A stretch of DNA of 12,221 bases. Origin: Alphaproteobacteria bacterium (GTDB lineage: Bacteria > Pseudomonadota > Alphaproteobacteria > Puniceispirillales > Puniceispirillaceae). The notes beneath the pieces are model-generated. The model had not been told where the DNA came from and made no database searches. It saw only the letters and a program-made list of their open reading frames with translations. The stretch lies in contig WTHV01000190.1 of assembly GCA_011525265.1 (NCBI GenBank), forward strand, positions 1 through 12,221. The letters run 5' to 3'. Shown piece by piece: positions 7,687-12,221 of the stretch. Within the stretch, counting starts at the first letter, position 1, and the number at the start of each line of letters is the position of its first letter. A program made the position numbers and the translations under genes.

Positions 7687-8823
7687 CTATGAGGCGATCA
7701 CGACAAGGTCATCAGCGTGAATTAATTCTGCTCTGCCCTGATAGCCAATCAGCTTTTCAAAATCGGTGCTCTTATGTCCTTTTAACATAGTTGCTTCATC
7801 AGATGAATAGCTCGCAAGGCCTCGTGCGATGAGTTTGCCATCTAGGTCATAAATATCGATCAAATCGCCGCGCTCAAACACACCTGATACAGCTGTTATA
7901 CCCGCTGGTAAAAGAGACCGGCCTTTTGAAAGCGCATCTTTAGCGCCATTATCAATCACAAGTGTTCCGGCACTATCAAGCGCGGAGGCAATCCAGTTTT
8001 TGCGTGCGGTATGAGGTGCGATTTGGGCGGTGAAAATACTTGATTTTGCACCAGCATCTAGGGCTGATAAGGGGGCATTTGTGCCGCCATCACAAATCAT
8101 CATTGCCACACCTGAATGTGTCGCAATACGCGCCGCCGCAAGCTTTGTTGCCATCCCACCAGAGGCAAATTCGGCATTAGCGCTCTCACCCATTGCCATA
8201 ATCTCATCTGTTAATTCCGCTATGAGGGGTATGTGGTTTGCCCCCTCAGACCGATGCGGATTCTTGTCATAAAGCCCATCAATATCAGATAGTAAAATCA
8301 ACAAATCAGCTGACATCATCGTGGCAACACGCGCGGCTAGCCTGTCATTATCACCAAAACGAATCTCATAGGTTGTGATGGTGTCATTTTCATTTACCAC
8401 AGGCACACAGCCATAATTGAGCAATGTCTGCATGGTTGATCGGGCATTGAGATGCTTGCGCCGTGTTTCTGTATCCTCAGGGGCAAGCAGAATTTGTGAT
8501 GAGGTAATGCCATGGGCTTTCAGACTATCATTCCATGCTTGGGCAAGGATGATTTGACCAGTTGCCGCCGCGGCTTGTTTTTCCTCTAATTTAATCTGGC
8601 CTTTGGGTAATCCCATTTCGTCTCGCCCAAGGGCAATCGCACCAGATGAGACCAAAATCACTTGCTTTCCTGCCTTATGAAGGCGTGCAACATCGCTCGC
8701 AAGGCCAGCAAGCCAAGCGGTTTGAAGCCCGCCCTTTTCAGGATTAAATAAAAGAGCAGAACCAATTTTAATCGTAATGCGCTTGGCATTATCAATAAGT
8801 GTGGAGGCTGATGGGCTATTCAT
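7687..8823 (-). CDS. proB: Glutamate 5-kinase ProB
   Basis: ProB phosphorylates the gamma-carboxyl of glutamate with ATP, the committed and usually proline-inhibited step of proline synthesis. I chose ATG at 8823, giving 378 aa. A TTG 21 nt upstream is in frame but would sit inside obgE. With the ATG, the obgE stop and the proB start read TAA-G-ATG, one base apart, which suggests translational coupling. The amino acid kinase domain shows Lys19 in TIKIGSAL, SSGAIALGR (59-67), NENDT (144-148), FGDNDRLAARVA (156-167) and GGMATKL (222-228). A C-terminal PUA domain at about 285-370 includes KGRSLLPAGI and VSGVFERGD. The two-domain architecture is the same as in E. coli ProB (367 aa), where the PUA part influences feedback inhibition. 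Confidence 0.96.
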   Translation of the reverse strand: MNSPSASTLIDNAKRITIKIGSALLFNPEKGGLQTAWLAGLASDVARLHKAGKQVILVSSGAIALGRDEMGLPKGQIKLEEKQAAAATGQIILAQAWNDSLKAHGITSSQILLAPEDTETRRKHLNARSTMQTLLNYGCVPVVNENDTITTYEIRFGDNDRLAARVATMMSADLLILLSDIDGLYDKNPHRSEGANHIPLIAELTDEIMAMGESANAEFASGGMATKLAAARIATHSGVAMMICDGGTNAPLSALDAGAKSSIFTAQIAPHTARKNWIASALDSAGTLVIDNGAKDALSKGRSLLPAGITAVSGVFERGDLIDIYDLDGKLIARGLASYSSDEATMLKGHKSTDFEKLIGYQGRAELIHADDLVVIAS

Positions 8824-8824
8824 C

Positions 8825-9865
8825 TTATGGTGACCAAGGCTCAACGTCTTGTGTTTTTGCCAATTCTTCTTGTTTATCTTGCGTTATAACCGCATAGAGC
8901 GCGCGCAATACCTCTGTGACCCCTTGACCTGTGACAGAGGACATGGTCAGCACATCATCTGCCCCTTCTTGTTTTAAGGCTTGTGCCAAATCATCAAGAT
9001 AATCTGCAGGCGCTGAATCTGCTTTAGAGAGGGCGATAATTTCACGCTTTTTTGCAAGGCCTGTCTCATCATAGGCGGCAAGCTCATCACGAATCGTGTG
9101 ATAGGCCTCAATCGGATCAGATTGCGTAGCATCAATAAGATGCAATAACACGCGGCACCGCTCCACATGACCAAGGAAGCGATGACCAATGCCAGCCCCT
9201 TCAGATGCCCCTCTGATAAGGCCGGGGATATCTGCGACAACAAATTCATGGCCATCAATGCCAACGACACCCAAATTAGGATGAAGCGTGGTAAAGGGGT
9301 AATCAGCAATCTTAGGACGCGCGGCTGACACTGCGGCAAGAAAGGTTGATTTGCCCGCATTTGGCATACCTAATAATCCCGCATCAGCGATAAGCTTTAG
9401 CCGTAACCATACCCAAAATTCAACCCCCTTGACCCCTGGTTGGGATTTGCGCGGTGCGCGATTGGTTGAGGATTTGAAAAAGGCGTTGCCTTTGCCACCC
9501 ATGCCGCCTTGGGCAAGGATGATTTCTTGGCCTTCTTTGGTGAGGTCAGCTAGAATTGTCTCGCCATCTTCTGCCAGAATCTGTGTGCCAACTGGCAAGC
9601 GCATTTCAATATCTTCCCCTGATAGGCCCGCTTTATTCTGGCCTGCACCGGGGCGCCCTGAGGCAGCTTTGAAATGCTGCTGATAGCGATAATCTATCAA
9701 TGTGTTTAACCCGCCAACACAGCGTGCGACCACATTGCCGCCTCTGCCGCCATCACCACCATCAGGCCCACCAAAGGGCACATGAGCCTCGCGTCTGAAG
9801 CTGACAGAGCCAGGGCCGCCATTACCTGAACGGACAAAGATTTTTGCTTGGTCTAGAAACTTCAT
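8825..9865 (-). CDS. obgE: Obg family GTPase ObgE/CgtA
   Basis: Obg is an essential GTPase that binds the 50S subunit, aids its late assembly and links to the stringent response. The 346-aa protein starts MKFLDQAKIFVRSGNGGPG, typical of the glycine-rich Obg domain (about 1-158; GGPDGGDGGRGGNV at 32-45). The GTPase domain shows G1 GMPNAGKST (166-174), G2 FTTL (191-194), G3 DIPG (212-215) and G5 SSVTG (309-313). The G4 position reads SKAD (280-283) where the textbook motif is NKxD; Ser or similar residues in place of Asn are, as I recall, common in alphaproteobacterial Obg, so this is probably lineage-specific. The C-terminal extension is very short. AAGG lies 4 nt before the ATG. The terminator of rplU-rpmA ends only about 30 nt upstream, and no clear separate promoter is visible. 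Confidence 0.97.
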   Translation of the reverse strand: MKFLDQAKIFVRSGNGGPGSVSFRREAHVPFGGPDGGDGGRGGNVVARCVGGLNTLIDYRYQQHFKAASGRPGAGQNKAGLSGEDIEMRLPVGTQILAEDGETILADLTKEGQEIILAQGGMGGKGNAFFKSSTNRAPRKSQPGVKGVEFWVWLRLKLIADAGLLGMPNAGKSTFLAAVSAARPKIADYPFTTLHPNLGVVGIDGHEFVVADIPGLIRGASEGAGIGHRFLGHVERCRVLLHLIDATQSDPIEAYHTIRDELAAYDETGLAKKREIIALSKADSAPADYLDDLAQALKQEGADDVLTMSSVTGQGVTEVLRALYAVITQDKQEELAKTQDVEPWSP

Positions 9866-9897
9866 ATCGCCTTACGTGCCTTTTGGGCTATTAGCAT

Positions 9898-9937
9898 AAA
9901 AAAAGGGAATAACTTTTATTCTAAGTCATTCCCTTTT
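9898..9937 (-). terminator. Intrinsic terminator after rpmA, just upstream of obgE
   Basis: A perfect 10-bp inverted repeat (AAAAGGGAAT at 9901-9910 and ATTCCCTTTT at 9928-9937) is extended after one mismatch by four more pairs (ACTT with AAGT) around a 7-nt loop. Read on the reverse strand it ends in a run of seven T (9904-9898). This suits termination of rplU-rpmA transcripts. The first stem base lies about 30 nt after the rpmA stop, and the T-run ends about 32 nt before the obgE start. Confidence 0.85.
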
Positions 9938-9969
9938 GCATTTTGAACAGCTTTGCGTCTGTGTGGTTG

Positions 9970-10239
9970 TTATTCTGCAGCCTCAGCTGTTGGAACAACA
10001 TTGACGAACATTTTGCCGCCAGACTTTTGTTTAAAAGCCACCTTACCAGCTACTAAAGCGAAAAGGGTGTGGTCTTTGCCCATGCCGATATTCTCGCCCG
10101 GGTTATATTTTGTGCCACGCTGGCGAATGATAATGTTGCCAGGAATGACGTTTTCACCACCGAATTTTTTTACGCCAAGACGGCGACCTGCGGAGTCACG
10201 ACCGTTTCTGGAACTACCACCTGCTTTTTTATGTGCCAT
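9970..10239 (-). CDS. rpmA: 50S ribosomal protein bL27
   Basis: bL27 is a protein of the large subunit whose N-terminus reaches toward the peptidyl transferase centre and helps position tRNA. The 89-aa protein starts MAHKKAGGSSRNGRDSAGRR, the classic bL27 signature, followed by LGVKKFGGENVIPGNIIIRQRGT and GKDHTLFALVAGKV. There is no N-terminal cleavage extension of the Firmicutes type. It lies 13 nt after the rplU stop, in the near-universal rplU-rpmA pair, and is followed by an intrinsic terminator. A short Ala/Glu-rich C-terminal end (PTAEAAE) is unremarkable. Confidence 0.98.
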   Translation of the reverse strand: MAHKKAGGSSRNGRDSAGRRLGVKKFGGENVIPGNIIIRQRGTKYNPGENIGMGKDHTLFALVAGKVAFKQKSGGKMFVNVVPTAEAAE

Positions 10240-10252
10240 AGGTCAGTCTCCC

Positions 10253-10714
10253 TTATGATTTGGCTTTTGGCGCAGCTTTTTTTGCTGCTGCCTTTTTGGT
10301 TGCTTTTTTCGCCGCTGCTTTTTTCGCGGCTGGCTTTGCGTCTGCGTCTGCTTTTTTAGCGGCTGGCTTCGCAGCGGCTTTTTTCGCAGCTGGCGCCTTA
10401 CCATCAGCAGAAATGCCAGTGATCTTCAACAATGTCAGATCTTGGCGATGACCTTGTGTGCGACGGTGGTTCTTACGACGCTTGCGGCGGAAGATAATAA
10501 TCTTTGGACCGCGTGTCTGCTCAACCACTTCAGCAGCGACAGAAGCGCCAGCAATTTGTGGTGTGCCAACAGTGACCTTATCACCATCAACAACCATCAT
10601 CACATTATCAAGCTGCACTGATGCACCTGCTTCACCTTCTAGACGTTCTACAAGGATCTTATCATCTTTTGCAACGCGGTACTGCTTTCCGCCTGTTTTC
10701 ACCACAGCATACAT
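10253..10714 (-). CDS. rplU: 50S ribosomal protein bL21 with Ala/Lys-rich C-terminal extension
   Basis: bL21 binds 23S rRNA in the large subunit. The start is ATG at 10714, giving MYAVVKTGGKQYRV, with an AGGGG site about 7 nt upstream. Longer in-frame starts back to 10774 would add an unrelated N-terminus. Residues 1 to about 105 are the normal bL21 domain, including the basic loop FRRKRRKNHRRTQGHRQ (75-91) and LLKITGI (95-101). Residues 106-153, about 48 in all, form a low-complexity tail built almost only of Ala and Lys with a few Pro and Asp (blocks such as KKAAAK), resembling histone H1 tails. Many bacterial bL21 proteins stop near residue 103. The tail is in frame, and rpmA follows after 13 nt, so it is part of the gene and not read-through. 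It is expected to be disordered and highly positive; an rRNA- or nucleic-acid-binding role is inference. Confidence 0.97.
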   Translation of the reverse strand: MYAVVKTGGKQYRVAKDDKILVERLEGEAGASVQLDNVMMVVDGDKVTVGTPQIAGASVAAEVVEQTRGPKIIIFRRKRRKNHRRTQGHRQDLTLLKITGISADGKAPAAKKAAAKPAAKKADADAKPAAKKAAAKKATKKAAAKKAAPKAKS

Positions 10715-10740
10715 GGCGACACCCCTAACTATTTGTCTCA

Positions 10741-10790
10741 GAGCGCTTTGCCGCGTCCTTGATATCCTTATCAAAGGGCTAGCCGCGCTC
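10741..10790 (-). promoter_or_regulatory. rplU: Nested stem-loop in the rplU leader
   Basis: In the predicted rplU 5' UTR, the reverse-strand RNA can form an outer stem GAGCGC/GCGCUC (10785-10790 with 10741-10746). Inside it is a second stem, CCUUUGAUA against UAUCAAGG, with one bulged U and an AGGA loop (10769-10777 with 10757-10764). It ends about 26 nt upstream of the ATG. Such a leader could be a binding site for autoregulation by a ribosomal protein, but I know of no named family that it matches; the pairing is visible, the function is inference. Confidence 0.45.
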
Positions 10791-10821
10791 CTGTGTCTTC
10801 ACAATTCTTGTGTCTTCACAA
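10788..10821 (-). repeat. 17-bp tandem direct repeat in the rplU leader
   Basis: Two adjacent 17-bp units (10805-10821 and 10788-10804) match at 15 of 17 positions. On the reverse strand both begin TTGTGAAGACACA. Within each unit, TGTG and CACA flank a 4-nt centre, so each can form a small hairpin. The repeat lies just upstream of the nested stem-loop. It could be a simple slippage duplication or a paired protein or RNA site. Confidence 0.7.
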
Positions 10822-10908
10822 AATTACGTTAAAATCAAAACTGCTGTATCTGGTGATTGAGCCATAAAGCACTCGATCAAAAAGGCACGCCAGTCTGATT
10901 GTCAGCGG

Positions 10909-10936
10909 AATATACGCAACAAAAGCAAACTGTCAA
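10909..10936 (-). promoter_or_regulatory. rplU: Sigma-70-type promoter for rplU-rpmA
   Basis: On the reverse strand, TTGACA (10936-10931) is a perfect -35 hexamer, followed after 16 nt by TATATT (10914-10909) as the -10. Transcription would start near 10902, giving an rplU leader of about 190 nt. The near-consensus hexamers fit the high expression of a ribosomal protein operon. No other equally good match is seen in this gap. Confidence 0.75.
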
Positions 10937-10957
10937 GTAAAACTCCCCTGTTAAATC

Positions 10958-10979
10958 ACGGTTTTAGCGCAAAAACCGT
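10958..10979. terminator. Possible hairpin terminator after the enolase-superfamily gene
   Basis: A perfect 8-bp inverted repeat, ACGGTTTT and AAAACCGT, surrounds a 6-nt loop (AGCGCA). It lies about 30 nt past the stop of the reverse-strand enolase-superfamily gene and just upstream of the rplU promoter. The position suits a terminator insulating the two units, but the reverse-strand sequence after the stem (GATTTAAC) has no long T-run, so it may be weak. Confidence 0.45.
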
Positions 10980-11008
10980 TGTTTTGGGTTGTTTTGGCCT
11001 CATTCAGC

Positions 11009-12221
11009 CTAGCCCCCCGGAAAATAGCGGTGTTTATGCGGTGAAAAGGGCTCTTGTGCCATCTCTAAATGCAGCTTATCCCCCTTATAAGGATGGGCGC
11101 GGGCAACATCTTCATCTAATTCAACGCCAAGGCCGGGTTCTGTTGGCACAATCATATGGCCGTCTTCGACTTTTAAGGGCTGTTTCAATAGCTGGGCATG
11201 AAAACCTGTCATTTTTTCAATTGATTCGAGAATCAGGAAATTTGGCAAACTTGCTGCCAATTGGATATTTGCCGCCGCAACAAGAGGCCCGCAATAAAGA
11301 TGTGGGGCAATTTGGCAATAATGGGCCTGTGCTAATGCGGCAATTTTCTTGCCCTCTAACAATCCGCCAGCACGCCCTAAATTTGGTTGCCAAATCGCAG
11401 CGGCTTTATGTGTAGCAAGACGCTGAAACTCATAGAGGGTACAAAGCCGCTCACCTGCTGAGACAGGAATAGAGCTATTTTGTGCGACAAGCGCCATTTC
11501 TTCTGGCAAATCTGGCGGTGTTGGCTCTTCAAACCAGAGCGGGTCATAAGGCGCAATTGCTTGTGCCATTCGAATCGCACCAGATGGCGAGAATTGGCCA
11601 TGCGTGCCAAATAAAATATCAGCGCCATCGCCCACAGCCTCGCGGATCCTTTTACAAAAGGCGGCAGACCTTGTGAGTGATTCTCTATCTGGTTGGCGGG
11701 GATCATAGATGGAATATTGGCCAGCAGGGTCACATTTCACAGCTGTAAAGCCTTGCGAGAGCTGATAGGCAGCCTTTTCACCTGCCCTGATAGGGTCAGC
11801 ATAAAATTGGCCAGCATCCTCACCCTCATCAGGGTAGAGATAGGTATAGACGCGCAAGGCGTCATGCACAGCACCGCCAAGCAAATTGGCCACAGGCTGT
11901 CCTGTTGCTTTGCCAATAATATCCCATAATGCCATCTCAAGGCCTGAGGCAACACCCATCATGGTGGCATCAGGACGGTGCAAAAATCCTGCCCCATGCA
12001 TCTTGCGCATAAAGGCTTCTATCTGAAAAGGAGAGTGCCCCTCAAGATGGCGTTCAAAAGAATCACGGGCAATTTGTGTGATGATATCAGGCGCGATATG
12101 GCCTGCGTAAATCTCACCATAGCCAATAATGCCATTATCTGTCTCAAGCTTGACGAATATGAAATAGCGCCCGCCATTACCAGGGGGCGGTGTGCCGACA
12201 ACAAAACTTGTGAAATGAGTG
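11009..12221 (-). CDS. Enolase-superfamily (mandelate racemase/muconate lactonizing-type) protein, N-terminus cut by window edge
   Basis: The frame is open from the window edge to TAG at 11009-11011, with 403 residues visible, so only the extreme N-terminus is missing. The N-terminal capping domain shows VKLETDNGIIGYGE and ALWDIIGKATGQPVANLLGG; the (beta/alpha)7-beta barrel follows. Comparing from memory with E. coli D-galactonate dehydratase, the barrel keeps Lys of VKCD on strand 2, Glu of FEEP on strand 4, Glu of SAGER on strand 5 and His of APHLYCGP on strand 7. Strand 3 reads FGTHGQ, so the His is kept but the usual first metal ligand, Asp, is Gly (codon 11606-11608). Strand 6 reads QPN with Asn (codon 11381-11383) where the dehydratase has Asp. 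The protein is likely a sugar-acid dehydratase or cycloisomerase; the substrate cannot be named. It may belong to a divergent subgroup. An internal ATG at 12010 is not the start, since the conserved capping domain extends upstream. Confidence 0.88.
   Translation of the reverse strand, partial: THFTSFVVGTPPPGNGGRYFIFVKLETDNGIIGYGEIYAGHIAPDIITQIARDSFERHLEGHSPFQIEAFMRKMHGAGFLHRPDATMMGVASGLEMALWDIIGKATGQPVANLLGGAVHDALRVYTYLYPDEGEDAGQFYADPIRAGEKAAYQLSQGFTAVKCDPAGQYSIYDPRQPDRESLTRSAAFCKRIREAVGDGADILFGTHGQFSPSGAIRMAQAIAPYDPLWFEEPTPPDLPEEMALVAQNSSIPVSAGERLCTLYEFQRLATHKAAAIWQPNLGRAGGLLEGKKIAALAQAHYCQIAPHLYCGPLVAAANIQLAASLPNFLILESIEKMTGFHAQLLKQPLKVEDGHMIVPTEPGLGVELDEDVARAHPYKGDKLHLEMAQEPFSPHKHRYFPGG

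Noticed and set aside
8824..8844. TTG start for proB inside obgE
   Set aside because: ATG at 8823 gives the usual length and one-base spacing from the obgE stop; the TTG adds seven residues not typical of the family.
10260..10451. Plus-strand Ala/Phe-rich ORF that looks like a membrane peptide
   Set aside because: It is the complement of the Ala/Lys-rich tail of rplU; low-complexity coding on one strand yields apparent hydrophobic runs on the other.
10715..10774. N-terminal extension of bL21 from an upstream in-frame start
   Set aside because: The canonical bL21 N-terminus begins at ATG 10714 with a good Shine-Dalgarno, and the extension would overlap the leader structure and matches nothing in the family.
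10788..10821. CRISPR-like repeat
   Set aside because: There are only two directly adjacent 17-bp units with no spacer, and no cas genes are present.
10984..11415. Plus-strand 143-aa ORF
   Set aside because: It is mostly antisense to the well-supported enolase-superfamily gene, resembles no family I know, and lacks a clear ribosome binding site.
11009..12010. Reading the enolase-superfamily gene as a short complete gene starting at ATG 12010, or as a pseudogene with a frame break near 12010
   Set aside because: The same frame continues without a stop to the window edge and encodes conserved capping-domain sequence (for example VKLETDNGIIGYGE), so the gene is intact as far as visible and only cut by the window.
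12019..12204. Separate small reverse-strand ORF upstream of the enolase-superfamily gene
   Set aside because: It lies in another frame over the true coding sequence of the enolase-superfamily protein and has no recognisable features.

Overview
The window is a chromosomal core-gene segment, most likely from an alphaproteobacterium. The evidence is gene content and order: the end of an ATP synthase operon (atpD-atpC) faces a reverse-strand cluster that reads rplU-rpmA, obgE-proB-proA-nadD, rsfS-rlmH-gpmI-ctpA-rppH. This order is common in Alphaproteobacteria. Base composition looks moderate, neither very GC-rich nor very AT-rich, which would fit a marine lineage such as SAR116. That finer placement is a guess from composition and gene order only.

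Layout. 1-1321 (+): the 3' part of atpD and complete atpC, closed by a strong bidirectional hairpin at 1339-1387. 1404-5699 (-): rsfS, rlmH, gpmI, ctpA and rppH in order of transcription, closely spaced and possibly started by a -10 element just upstream of rsfS. 5789-9865 (-): obgE, proB, proA and nadD, nearly abutting or overlapping. 9970-10714 (-): rplU and rpmA, with a consensus-like promoter, a leader of about 190 nt holding a nested stem-loop and a 17-bp tandem repeat, and an intrinsic terminator after rpmA. 11009-12221 (-): an enolase-superfamily sugar-acid dehydratase-like gene that runs off the right edge.

Functional grouping. Most genes are housekeeping: energy (F1 beta and epsilon), ribosome biogenesis and translation (bL21, bL27, ObgE, RsfS, RlmH), proline synthesis (ProB, ProA), NAD synthesis (NadD), glycolysis (GpmI), periplasmic proteolysis (CtpA) and mRNA 5'-end decay (RppH). 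The enolase-superfamily gene is the only clearly accessory metabolic gene. Its expected active-site residues differ from the D-galactonate dehydratase pattern.

No tRNA, rRNA, CRISPR array, insertion sequence, phage gene or defence system was seen. I found no wholly new system. The points most worth a second look are the structured rplU leader, the altered metal-site residues of the enolase-superfamily protein, the Ala/Lys-rich tail on bL21, the terminator set close in front of obgE, and the absence of the cell-envelope genes often found between gpmI, ctpA and rppH.
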